A DNA stretch of 64,000 bases from Gyrodactylus bullatarudis (lineage: Eukaryota > Platyhelminthes > Monogenea > Gyrodactylidea > Gyrodactylidae), in assembly GCA_012064415.1 (NCBI GenBank), contig SSNU01000675.1:124001-188000 (forward strand), given 5' to 3'. How positions within the stretch are numbered: the stretch's first letter is position 1; every line of letters starts with the position of its first letter. Of the stretch, positions 45,797 through 57,164 are shown in pieces. The notes under the pieces are model-generated. The model ran no database searches, had not been told where the DNA came from, and worked only from the letters and a program-made list of their open reading frames with translations. The position numbers were made by a program, and so were the translations under genes.

Positions 45797-47749
45797 TCAC
45801 AAAGATCTGACGTTCAAAATTTCCATTTCTTTTTCAATTCTTTTGTCAATGTTGAAAACATTTTTGGCGTCAATATCGACAACTTTTATTCGAACAACGT
45901 AACTTTTATGGTTGACAGATGATTCGACAATGAAAAAATCTTTATCAAATTCTTTTACACAAAATCTAGAGATTATGGAAAATTAGTTGAGTTCTTACTT
46001 GTTGTCAAGTTGAGCAAAGTTAATCATTATCTCACAGTCCTTTGCGGTCAGTCCCAGTTGAAATGCTATGAGCTAGAAAAATCATAATTAATATGAGTAG
46101 ATTCATTTTCATACACAATTTATCTTTGAATACTGCTTCCTCGCTTCTTTTCCCTTCAATGTAGTCCTTTTAAATATCGGGTTGGTAATTGGTACAACTC
46201 AAAGACCATTCTCAAACATTTTTAAAAGCCATGAACTGCAAAACGTTCATAATCTCAGAAAACATGTGAAAATATTTTTTTAAGAATTACATTTGTATGT
46301 GGGAATTTGATTTATCTTGAAAAAGTTACAAAATGCACGAATTAAAGAAAAAACTTGAGTTTTAAATAGCAATTAAACTAGTTGGAGAATGCTGAAAATT
46401 TATAGATTATAGAAACAGATAACAACAAGTCGTTTATTATTTAGAGAATCCTTACTAAACAGTATATTGTTCTTGAAGCAGATTAAAGAATTTATTATTT
46501 GGAATATTCAAAGGTGTAGAAGAACATCAAGTCTATTTATAGAATGATAAATACTCTCCTTCAAATAACAAGGGCTCTATAATTATAATACTTAGGCAGT
46601 TAGTTAATAATTTTTCATAAAAAGTTTAAGATGACTTGCCTTATTAACCAGTTGAAGAATCTCTTGTGAAATTGTTTTATCATCCATGACAATTCTGTTG
46701 ATCAGTTGGTTATAGGTCAGACTATTTTCCTTGAGATATTCCTTAACCCTGAGAACTGAATCTTTCAAAGTTATATAATTATCTGAAGTCAACTTTTGCA
46801 CTCTTAAAATTGCAGCCAGGGCAGATTTTTGGGGAAGCTTCTTACGAAGGGATTCATCAAAATTCCCAAAACTACACTTTTCGTTAAAATCTCTTGGGCA
46901 CTTAGAAAAGTCAAAATGGTCTTTGAAATTATTTATAGCTTTCTCGTCTGTTGTATGCTCATGAAGTAACGCCTGGATAATTATATCTTGATACAAATCT
47001 CTTTTGATTGTTTTGGTGACATTTTTTTTACAGCCAGCTTCGAAGATGTGAAGATTATTCTGAGGCTCATCGAAGATGGCATCCAAAGCACTTTTCATGA
47101 TGATTTCATTTCTTAAAAAGGAATAGAAATCTAAAAATTTACCCGGAAAATAATTTGAGAGGACAATATTTTGATTTATTCGACCAAACTGTCGTTTTGC
47201 ATTTATGATTTTGCATTAAGCAGAACCGGCATGTCTGGCAAGAAGACTCGAATTTTTCATATCCAGTTATTGCAATTGATCCGAATTTAGGCTTAAAATG
47301 TACTGAGACACAGTTTTCGAAGCCTTTCATCTCAACAAGATTTGGCATCCTTGTTACACAAGTATTGGATGGATCTACCATTTTCGTTCTCCTTAGGCCT
47401 GTAATAAAATTATCTCATCATGAAAAAAATTTACTGGGCCGTTTATGCTCAATTTTGTTCAAGATTTCGTTAATAACTTTGGCATCGCATTCAATTAGCT
47501 CCTTATAAGCTAATTAATTAAGCATTTACCATTTCACAGAGAGAATTTGAATTGAAGATACACTGAAAGAGTTTATAAAATATCATCTGATCGAGATTGG
47601 AAAAGTCTTCATCTTGAATTTTACGTATTCTTATAACATGCTCATCCTGTCAAGGTAATTTCAATCTAATCTACTTTCTGAAGGACAATATTGCAGTTCC
47701 CTTCTGCTAGATAATCCAGGCTGAGCAAAAAGTCTCGGTCAAACTTCAT
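45797..47749 (-). CDS. IPPK: Inositol-pentakisphosphate 2-kinase (IP5 2-kinase), seven exons with 28-36 bp introns
   Basis: Exons (minus strand): 47749-47675, 47646-47530, 47501-47435, 47398-47143, 47111-46640, 46072-45999, 45965-45797. They sum to 1,230 nt, 409 residues, in frame throughout. The enzyme makes InsP6 from Ins(1,3,4,5,6)P5. Family blocks: YLAEGNCNIVLQ (nucleotide-binding loop), HVIRIRK, VSVHFKPKFGSI (the 'EIKPKCGF' block), CQTCRFCLMQ...KSKYCPLKLFSGN (Cys-rich segment), EPQNNLHIF, LTAKDCEIMI (the 'MTAKDCSIMI' block) and VVRIKVVDIDAKN. Introns 1-4 and 6 are 28, 28, 36, 31 and 33 bp. Intron 5 (46073-46639, 567 bp) appears to be GC-AG (AAG|GCAAGT). The start codon follows a 3' splice-like TTACAG by 17 nt. 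Key blocks are intact, so it is probably functional. The EIKP motif is altered to HFKP, which deserves a check. Confidence 0.9.
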
Positions 47750-47766
47750 GTCAGTCGAAATTTAGA

Positions 47767-48764
47767 CTGTAAGTGAACTCTAGTGAGAAGAAGAGCATTT
47801 GAATATGTTCCAGGTTTGTAATATTTTATTCAACATAATAATAGGTTTTCTGTCAGATTCAATTTAATTAAAACCAATTTTTATAAGTTTGAAGTTCAAA
47901 CTTTGAACAATTCTTGTTGGTAATTAAAAAAACGTTTGAAATCTATAATTAAACATCAATATAAAAATGCGTGTATACTTACAAGTATGTATATTAAAAT
48001 AAATAAGATTATGAAAAAAGTTCTCCTTATTTATTATGATCAGTTGTTGAATTATAAATTAATTCTTTTTCAATGAATCAATTCTTGTTAAAACTGAGCT
48101 TGCAAGTATCATTATGCAAAAATTTTGATATTATGCTCTCGATTTTTGTTCATGATGTAACAGAAAGAAAACATGATTATAATTATCGACATAAAGGATT
48201 AAAATATATTTGTATTGTGAGAATTTTTCTCTCCTCATCTCAGTGTCACGTCTCATCGAAGAGATAAATAAAACTTGCCAAAAAGTTATTCCCCCTCTAC
48301 TTCTCTCAACCACCTCAACTCACTCAACATTGATAATTCAATAATCTCAATAAAGAGAGATAACTTCTTTATCAAATCGATAAAAAGTTGATTATTGTCA
48401 TTATTGTGTGGGAGAGAAAAAGGATATTTTCACACAGTCTCTCTTCCATCTATCAACTATGGAAAGTGGTTGCGTCATTGTTATTCAATCGCACCCAGCC
48501 GAGTGCAAGCGTTGACAAGGATATTTCAACTTGAAATATTTTCACACTAAAGTGCAATGAACTCAAATTAATTGAAAAATAATTGGAAAATAAAATAGTT
48601 CTTTGGATCAGATGAATCCTATTGCTATTTTTTATGCTTGAAATCTTTGAAATGTTTTTCGAGTATTTTCCGTTTAGAAGATGACAATTTTTAACAATGT
48701 GCGCCAAGATATTTTCGATTAAATTACAGTGAAAAAATCAAGATTATTTTTGAGTAATGATCTA
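47767..48764. other. Intergenic upstream of IPPK, no gene seen
   Basis: Contains the IPPK 5' flank. Antiparallel ORFs of 60-64 codons at 48073-48313 have no support. Confidence 0.5.
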
Positions 48765-49385
48765 CAGTGGCTGTAGCCCCGAGATCAAGACAAGTGCATT
48801 GTAAGAGTCAAAATTCAGACACAGAGAGTGTAAAAACGATATTGAATTCTTTAAATCTCTAAAAATTAATAGTCATTTATACCGTCTAAAAGGATATGTT
48901 TCCTTCAACGCCACTAATAGTAATCTCGTTAAGATCAATTCTGAGGTACCCCAGGGTTCCACTATTGGCCCTCTTCTTCAGCTTCTTAAGAATATTGAGG
49001 GTGTCCTTTTAAAATACGCCGATGATCTATAATGCATTAGAAATTATAAAAATAAATCATAACTTCTCGCTTTTTAAACATTCCTTTGAGACGATGGGGC
49101 TCTATGTTAATAGAGATAATAATAATAATGCTCCCATCTGGTCTCTCTGCAACCCTTCTACTTCCTGGAGAAATTTTCTCCTCACTTCTGACCTAGGTTT
49201 CAGTATATCGTCTAGTTTAAAATTAAATCGACTTTCTAATCCACCCAGATTTAATACCATTATTTATAAAATTAAGAAATTCTCTAAATCCAGTGATGTA
49301 AGAATAAAAGAATACAAATCACTGGTTTTTCCTCTCTTACCCATTTTTTTTGTTAGAAGGATTATATTGATATGTACAGCATAGG
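48765..49385. mobile_element. LINE fragment with internal inversion
   Basis: 48895-49385 reads on plus from RT motif B (EVPQGSTIGP) through KYADD to SLKLNRLSNPPRF and IKEYKSLVFPLL. 48765-48885 reads on minus and encodes the segment that should come next (SYNALV.ISGL.PL-like). The two parts abut head to head. The FADD/YADD box is followed at once by a stop, so it is inactive. Confidence 0.75.
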
Positions 49386-49389
49386 TAGA

Positions 49390-50915
49390 TAATTATAATT
49401 ATAATTAATACAAAATATACAAAAGTGATCATTATGCAATAATAAAATAGTTATTAAAATATGATTTAGTTCTCTTGAGTTTGGGCAAATACAAAATCAG
49501 TTGACTGAAATGAATCTGTGCAGAAATTCGAAGACCAACTGGATTCAAGATTATAAGTGTAAAGAAGAGTATAAAAGAGACTTTGAATAATCAATTTTTG
49601 ATCTAAGATAAATCATAATAGATTTAAGATCATGGAGGTTATTACAGTCCGAAAGATTGTATTTAGAATCTAAGTATCTAAACAACGATAATAAAATATG
49701 ATCGTTATAGTTTTTATTCCTCAGATTATACGAGGAGGTTGTGGAAGAGGATGAGTTAATGAAATTTTTTATAATGAAAGCAATTCTTCTGATCCACAGT
49801 GGCTGTAGCCCCGAGATCGAGATAAGTGCATTGTAAGAATCCAGATTAGGATACAATGAGTGTAAAAAACGATATTGAATTCGTTCAATCTCTAAGGATT
49901 GATAGTTGTTTATATTATATAAAAGTGGAAATAAATAATCAAAATGACTTAGAACTCAGCATTTATAAGCTTCAAGTTTAAGTGTTATAGATTTTGAGAA
50001 TTTTTGAATAGTTTTTTAAAAGTAAAAGATCTTTTTAAAGTTTGAAAAGGGGTTAATTTTTAATTTTGAATCAATACTGAAACCCAGATCACAAGTAAAG
50101 GGGAAAATTTCTCCAGGAAGTAGAAGCGATTCAAGGAGGGTTGCAGGGAGACCCAATGGGAGCATAATTTTGCATTTATCTCTGTTTAGACAGAGCCCCA
50201 TGGACTCGAGTGAATCTTTCAGAGAGAAAAGTAGTGATTAATTTTTAAAATATCAAGGGAGTTTCTCGCCTTGAAGACGAATTTGATATCGTCAGCAAAT
50301 TTAAAGAGAGCACCCTCTGTAATCTCTGGGTGCTGAATATCAGCGAAGCAAAGATTAAAGAGAAGCGGACCGATTGTTGAACCTTGTGAAACACCCGAGT
50401 TAATGGGCTCAATATTACTGGAGAAGGAGTCATATGCAACATATTGGCTTCTATTGGCCAATAGGTTGAGGGTTAAGCTAATTATATGGGGGTCGATTCT
50501 ATTTTCCATAACCTTATCTCTGATAAAAGAAAATTTTAGCTTATCAAAAGCTTTAGATATATCAATGTAATAAACAATGAAGGTTTCCTTAGATTTTAAA
50601 AGCGGTTTAGTGTAGTTTAAAAATTCTAACATATTAGATGAAGTACTCTTTTTGGATAAGAACCCGTGTTAAGATCTATCAGGAAAGGGATAGGGAAGGT
50701 TAGTAAAAATTTCTCTAGCAAAAAAACGATCAATGATTGATAGAAATATATTAAGGGAAGATATAGGTCGCAGATCTGATAGGGTAGAGTAGTTCTTAGA
50801 TTTAGGAATTGGTGTGATTTTTATGATAAGCCAATCATCTGGTATGAAGCTATACGAGATGCAAAAGTTTAGAAAACTGACTAAAGCCTCTCTATGCTTT
50901 TCTAGTCAAAAAAAT
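49390..50915 (-). mobile_element. LINE reverse transcriptase copy, 5' truncated, several breaks
   Basis: From 50915 down: IPKSKNYSTLSDLRPISSLN, a stop at about 50672, FIVYYIDISKAFDKLKFSFI (motif A with catalytic D), INSGVSQGSTIGPLLFNL (motif B), FADDIKFVFKAR (motif C), then, in shifted frames, MGLCLNRDKCKIMLPLGLP and SYNALISISGLQPLWIRR to SKIDYSKSLLYSSLHL. Non-LTR type by motif order. Frameshifts at about 50215, 50010 and 49860. Confidence 0.85.
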
Positions 50916-50939
50916 TCTCCGAGTCTGATTCTCACTCTA

Positions 50940-51305
50940 ATAATAATTACTTTTTGAGAAATAATAAATACATATAACCCTAACTACTTATTTAAATTAT
51001 CTGATTGTGATGATTTGACTAATCTTAAATTGGTCATGTCTCACATCAGACTTGAAATTGATTACTCCAAGTCTTTGCTTTATTCTTATCTTCATTAACC
51101 AGATGATTTTCGAATTTCTTGCAGACCCTAGTCTTCATGTTACATTATTGCAATGATTTTACTAACTCCAGAGCTTTTGATTTAACATTCTATGGCAGAA
51201 CAGATTAATTTCACTATTTAATTTTTGTATTTATTTTCTATTTATTTGTTTTAATTTGTATCTATATTTTTAAATTTCAATATAAGATTTATGTCCAACA
51301 AAAAA
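50940..51305 (+). mobile_element. LINE 3' fragment
   Basis: Plus-strand C-terminus SDCDDLTNLKLVMSHIR...DYSKSLLYSYLH and stop at about 51098, then a 3' UTR to the A-rich end CCAACAAAAAATAAAA at about 51305. Confidence 0.75.
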
Positions 51306-51308
51306 TAA

Positions 51309-52170
51309 AATGACTTAGAACTAAGTAATACTTAGTAAGCATTTATAAGCTTTTAGTTCAAGTATTACTAAAAAACTTTTTCAAAAAACTTAAGATACTT
51401 AAAACCTTGTGTGTCCAATCAAAACATTAAACCAATCTCAACCATTAAAATCTCACGCCAGAAGAAGAATACGACATGTATTCGAAATATTGTGTGAGTC
51501 CTAACTGTTTTTATCAGGTTGTTTTATTCTAATCTTTATTTTAATTTTCCTTCAAGTGATGAATTATATTATCATAGTTATTACTCTAATAATTCTGATT
51601 ATTGTAACAATCACTATAATTTTTATAATCCTTGCTCTTTAAGAAATACTACACCCTTTTCTCCTCTTTCTACAAACAGACCAATACAAGCCAGAAAACA
51701 ACATAGTCAGGCAGCAAGCGAACAACGTTATAGACAATCTGTGCCGAACAGCTCCCTGAAGAACTACTTGGTTCAAAATTATGAATAAAATCTGGTCAGA
51801 GCTAAAAAACTTGATAGCATATCTTCGTAACCAGAGGGGATTTAAACCTGAGATTGAGATGTGATCATTGTATGACGCTAGATCAGGATAAAGAAAGAAT
51901 AAAAACTTGGATTGAATATGCTCAATCTCCGAGGATTTTTCAATACTCAGTGATGGGACTAAAGGTGAAAGATAGTCAAGATAACTAAGAACTAGAGCTT
52001 AGTCTCGAGATAAGTGATTTAGAAAATTTTCGAATTGAGTAAATTCGAGAGTTTATTTGAGACAGGTTTGAGAGGGGATTAAATACAAGTCCATTAGATA
52101 TTCTGAAACCAAGGTTGCTCTGCTCAAATAAAAAGTCTAAATAGTATAAAATCTAGTCTAGTAATAAATT
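51309..52170 (-). mobile_element. LINE fragments on the minus strand, interrupted
   Basis: 51309-51370 (AAATGACTTAGAACTAAG, AGCATTTATAAGCTT) matches the element interior at 49941-49985. 51830-52170 repeats the region around GAGATGTGATCATTGTATGA / GGATTGAATATGCTCAATCTC. A stretch between them (51400-51825) holds an 89-codon Asn/Tyr/Ser-rich ORF at 51519-51788 that I cannot assign. Confidence 0.6.
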
Positions 52171-52822
52171 TGATTTCAATATTTAACTAAACTCAAATTC
52201 AAAATTAGTATTTGTCAGGTATTTCTCATCTTCAAGAGTTTCTAGAATACGAGATAAAAAACAATAATTACATGTTTGAGATGAAATTCATCTCTCATAT
52301 TAAGAAAATATTGACACATGTGGATATTGACACTTCTCAGGGCACTACATTTCTAGCTCACTTGAGCATCTTCATTTGCATTTTTTCTTAGGAGAAGAAA
52401 GTGTCATCTTTAATTGCAAATATTTTCAGGTGTAAAATTAGGAGAGTCGAGTAGGACTGATAAAAATGTAAAAATGTACTTATTTATCAAGGAAAGATGT
52501 CTTTCATTCCACCTGACAATCAGTTTGACATAAATCGGGAAATTTTTATAAAAACAATAAAATCCTCAATAAAGAGTCTTTATTTGTTTCCAAAGTGACT
52601 CATCATGTATAAATTAATGTATCTAGGCCAATGGTCGAGGTGTTAGCGGTTGCCAGAACTATTTTGAAAGAAAAAATCTTTCACAAACCAAGTCTTTTTT
52701 TCCGACATCATTAGATTTATCGAGTTTATAATCCAAGTGATTATTAATGATTATAATCGATGAAGGTTTTTTAAAACTTAACTGAATTAATAATAAATAT
52801 TTTTTTGTTAGAAAATGATTAA
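52171..52822. other. No gene seen
   Basis: AT-rich spacer between LINE debris and the TTAA-flanked MITE. The A/T-rich TTTTTTTGTTAGAAAA at 52801-52815 resembles the inverse of a LINE 3' tail (TTTCTAACAA). Confidence 0.45.
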
Positions 52823-53020
52823 CCCTTTCGGTCCATTTTCCAATTTTTTTGAACCTTCATAACTCTACCAGTTTGATAGGTTTCTGGATCAATTAAAGTT
52901 TAAATTGAAGCCTACAATGTGAACCTGCATTAGTAATATTTTTGGCCAAATAACTTGGTATCTTCATAGCTAAATTTTGGTTTTTATAAAAATTGTGAAA
53001 TTGTCTCGGCACCGAAAGGG
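52823..53020. repeat. piggyBac-type MITE, 198 bp, flanked by TTAA
   Basis: Terminal inverted repeats CCCTTTCGGT and ACCGAAAGGG are perfect over 10 bp, and TTAA lies directly outside both ends (52819-52822 and 53021-53024), the target duplication of piggyBac transposases. No ORF. A degenerate relative is at 28897-29101. Confidence 0.88.
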
Positions 53021-53930
53021 TTAATTAAACTTGTACAAAAGTAAATAGATATATATAGGTAGCAAATCTTGTTCCAGTTAATAAAATAATGAGTAAGAAC
53101 AATAAGTCTGAAAATTAACCAGACTTGTTGTCTTTCCACACTTTGCAATAAATTTCTATTCAGTATATATTTGAGACTAATTCTGCTGAAGAACTCTGAG
53201 CTGTATGAAGAACCTGTCAGAATAGATTGAAATACATTTTAAAATATAAGAATTCGTTCAGTGAAAGTAAGTATCCTCTAGAAAATATTGACCCATAGCT
53301 GTCACTTGGCTGCTTATCTCTAAAAGATCTTGACAAGGTGTCTCTCCTTTCTTTATCTATTTCTGTGAAATTGAACCATGATAAATTTATTCGCGGTACA
53401 ATAAACTTCCATTTAGAATGTGAAAAAAACTCTAAAAGGAACACACAATAAACCCACCTAAAAGGGGGGAGGAACGTCATCTGATATTTTTTATTTCATG
53501 TAGGATAAGTGAACTTGAATCAGGAACAAGGTCAACCAAATTAGAGAGACCTGTACTAACAAGTAAGAGAACATCACTAGTTGAAAGGTTTTTTTTGGTC
53601 GCTGAATTTGACCCAAACAAGAATATTGAAAAAGAAAAAAATGTTCACCGATGAGAAGAAGAGCATTAAAATAATCTTGACAATAAGACAAGAAAAAAGA
53701 ACAGTCACAAGAATAAAAATATTTGTTTACACTTGTTTTCTTTCAATTTTCGTAAATTTCCGGCCGACTTTTGGCTCTCTCTCTTCGGATAGTTGAATTT
53801 ATTTCCTTATAAAGTTTTTCCAAATACAAACTTTCTTGGAATTATAAGGAAGCACGCGGGTACATTTCCGAAATTTTTTCATTCTGTTAGACATAAATAT
53901 TTTGATATTTAAAAATTTTTATAAACCTAA
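53021..53930. other. No supported gene
   Basis: Several ORFs of 66-87 codons overlap on both strands (53217-53796) without splice context or family resemblance. Confidence 0.45.
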
Positions 53931-54130
53931 TTGACATGAAGATGAGAATTTACCATTTTTACTCAATATTTTTCTTCGCACAGTCAGGAATTGAATTTAC
54001 TTTTTGAATTCAACGATGAAATGAAAATTTCTGAAAAATTTAAATTTGACCAAAACTAGGCTATTTCACGAATTTCAAAAATGCCCCAATTTACCTATTT
54101 TCAACCTCTGAACTGTTCAAACGATTTTTA
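53931..54130. repeat. Foldback family FB-1, single arm
   Basis: Begins TTGACATGAAGATGAGAATT and continues through GTCAGGAATTGAATTTAC and TTTGACCAAAACTAG, matching the left arm at 36128. No right arm follows. Confidence 0.75.
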
Positions 54131-54149
54131 GCACTCAGATCGAAGAATA

Positions 54150-54530
54150 AAGCAAAGACTTGGAGTAATCAATTTCAAGTCTGATGTGAGACATGACCAG
54201 TTTAAGATTAGATAAATCAGATAATTCATATTTTGTATTAATGGAATTAAAAACAGCTAAAAAATAAAAAGGGTTTATATTTTGAATTTCTTAGATTATA
54301 TTTGTATTACCATAGAGAGAGAGAATAGACTCAGAAAATTTCTTGACTACCAATGCATATTTTCCGAGCCAGAGAGGTCACGCCGTGAAACCCAGATAAG
54401 TGCATATTATACGAGTCAAAAGATGAGGAAAAAGAGAGCGTAAAAACCATTATTGAACACTTTCAGAAATGAGGCACTGAGGAAAAGAGGAATAATGGAG
54501 TAAACAAAGCTTTGAATTTCAATGCAGTAA
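54150..54530 (-). mobile_element. LINE fragment
   Basis: The minus-strand inverse of AAGTCTGATGTGAGACATGA (54178-54197) encodes the MSHIRLx-type C-terminus. 54380-54470 matches the GGLxPL/SYNxxV region of the family. Highly degraded. Confidence 0.6.
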
Positions 54531-54849
54531 AATGAATGGCTTAAAGATGCGTAGGAATTTCAGAAATTTAAATCACGACAGGTGCTATTTTCTTATGTTT
54601 TTCTCCTGGGACATGAAGAATGATTTTTACAAGTCGAAAATCTATTCTTTCATTCCTGCATGCTATATGGTATATTACAGAGGATTCTTGTTTTTTCGTA
54701 CGTGTAGGATAATTTGTAATAGCATCTCGTATAGACAGATATCCCGCTGATTTGTGCGTTTCAACTCCCAAAGCAATTACGGTACAGTTTATAGTACTCA
54801 AAAATATCTAAGTCATTTTTCTCATGAGGCTCGCTTGCAAAAGTTATTT

Positions 54850-55340
54850 GAAGTGATTTATGAGACTCAACTTCAAAGACGAAGGTTTTAGTAATGACAT
54901 TAGAAGAAGACTCAAAGATCTCATTTATCAACACTACAACAATATTCAATTGAAAATTGTATTTAAAACACAGAGACTGTTCAGTTTAATTCATAAAGAT
55001 TTACTAAAGCCGAAAGAGAAGACTCTACTAATTTATAAATTCCAATCATTGGAATCCAATGTGACTGAGTTGCTTCTTAAATAGGTAGAACAATTAGGAA
55101 GCTGTCTACAAAATCAGGTGATCATCTGAATAAGGACACTAGGCATATCAAACAGGAGAAACATGCTGCTTCGGTTTCAAATTTTTCTATTTTATACAAA
55201 AATCCAGGTGATGACAGCATAGATGTATGAGTTAAAGAGAAATTCTTTATTAATCTATACAAACCAAATCTATGTGTTCAAAATAACTATTCTTATAACC
55301 TTCTACTACCCTGGCCTATATGAGCTTTTTCACTTTTCTC
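54850..55340 (+). mobile_element. Penelope-like fragment (linker and post-nuclease region)
   Basis: RLNFKDEGFSNDIRRRLKDL and FKTQRLFSLIHKDLLKP match the 41935-42690 copy almost residue for residue. A deletion or break removes the YIG motif, and the post-nuclease region follows at 55088-55230 with stops. It provides the uninterrupted reference for the insertion at 17131-17349. Confidence 0.8.
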
Positions 55341-56884
55341 CCCAAACTGACTGAAGTATAAATATAAATTTTTCCTAGTAAATAAACTTTTTTGGAATTA
55401 GGAACGTTTTTGGTTATTATTTTTGACTTATATTTATTACTTTTCTGTATTCCATGGTTTAATTTCTATATAATCATCATTTAAAAACAAAAATATTTTC
55501 AGTTAAAAAAAACGAGTCTTTGAAACGTTCGAAATTTTTTAATCGAAATGTCTGTAAGAGACGTTAGGAAAAGGTTGGTTATATTCTATTAAATCTACTG
55601 TTACTGTTAAAATTATGGATCAAAACAATTTTCCTATAGAAACAGCTAAAACTTAACTTGTCAAGGTTTGGTTTAAAAAATTTTTAAATATCATAGACAA
55701 AATTATAGATTGTTTCAGTAATTTTACAAAACTTAAATTTTATTTAATAAACAATAAATCTTCATGTGGACCTTTAGGACTCACTGATATGATAAAAGTT
55801 ATGTGGGCCAAAAAACATACTAGTTTATAAATAACGAATTTTATGATGATTTCAATATCAATTTAAAGCCAAGAGAGTGTAATCTAGATAACGAGGATAA
55901 TAAATATTTATCATAGGTAGGAAAAGATTTGGAAATAAGGGCGTTATTATTACTAACAAAACTTTGTCCCCCTTTTTCCAATCTCTCAAGCAATGAGATG
56001 ACCTTTATGATGAGGTTAACAAGAAAACCCTGGTTGAGAAGTTGAGATTTTGGAATAATAATAGTATTATTGAGTTGAACTCTTCTTAAATAGGACAGGA
56101 ATGTATTATGGGGAAATTTATGTGGAAAAACAAGAAGCAGGTATTGTTTTCAGCCCATATCTATATAGTCATAATACATTATTCATATTCATTTATCACA
56201 GATTTATGTTTTTGATAATAAAAAGTGTAGAATCTTGTAAAAGAGTAAAGGAATCACTGATCCATATTCAGAATATTAAAGTAATCCTAAACCGAGATAT
56301 TTCTGTAAGTAATTTCAATAGATATTAAATCAGTAATATCTTACATGAGATCAATTTCTCAGTTTTTTTAAAAATGAAAACATTGTATTGGAATTAAATC
56401 ATATACTACATGAAAATAATAAATACAAGGTGATGTGAGGATTTTATAAAGTTCAAACTGATCCCAAGCAAGTGAAGGCAGCACACTAACTCAATGCACC
56501 TCAGCAGAATCCGGTTCAACGACCACTTTTAGTATTAGCTGATCAAAAATGGAACTAGAAGCAGAAATCAGTTGAATAGCGAACTTATCTAGTACAGGAA
56601 ATTTAAAGGCGAAAAAGTTAATCAATTGTATAATGTAAACCAGAGTCTGAAAGAAAATTAATAAAATTGACCCGCTCTCGAATTTACCTAGGATTGAAAC
56701 CGCGATATTTTCAATTTTAAAATTCTCTCTATTTTGTTTTTTTTACAAAACCATTTTAAATTGAGCCTATCAAGAGAATTATGAATTTATATTGTATATC
56801 ATCGTATAGAACCTTTATTTTTTTGTATTTTTAAATGCCTCCTTTAAAATAAATATTTTCTATCGAATTAATAAATCATCTGTT
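55341..56884. other. No gene seen; contains one dispersed repeat
   Basis: AT-rich. 56490-56530 (CAATGCACCTCAGCAGAATC, then CGGTTCAACGACC) matches 61678-61720 (CGATGCAGCTCAGCAGAATC, then CGGTTCAACGACG), a dispersed repeat of unknown type. Confidence 0.5.
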
Positions 56885-57000
56885 GGTGAAGATAAGAGTG
56901 AATAAAAGTTTTAGAATAATCTAGATCAGATCTGATATGTGCCATGACTAATTTTGAGTAAATAAAATCTTCACATTCAGATAGTTAATACATTTTCTAT
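56885..57000 (-). mobile_element. Short LINE 3' fragment
   Basis: GAGTGAATAAAAGTTTTAG and AGATCTGATATGTGCCATGA are the inverse of the family C-terminus (MxHIRSxxDYSKTLIHSYL). Confidence 0.6.
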
Positions 57001-57164
57001 ATAAATAAGTTAATATAGAGGGATAAAGACAGTGATAGTTGTTATACTCAGGAGAATAACATTTTTAAGATATAGATAGACTTCCTGGTCACTATTTAGG
57101 GTCCTGGTCTATAATGGTTTAAATGAATTACTTTCATAATTGAAAATTTTAAATACCCAAGACA

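Noticed and set aside
46604..46639. C-terminal tail read straight through after LVNK in the IPPK region
   Set aside because: Splicing at the GC donor gives the conserved TAKDC block; the read-through tail does not match the family.
51519..51788. 89-codon Asn/Tyr/Ser-rich ORF among LINE pieces
   Set aside because: Low-complexity composition and location in transposon debris; cannot be tied to a known LINE ORF1.
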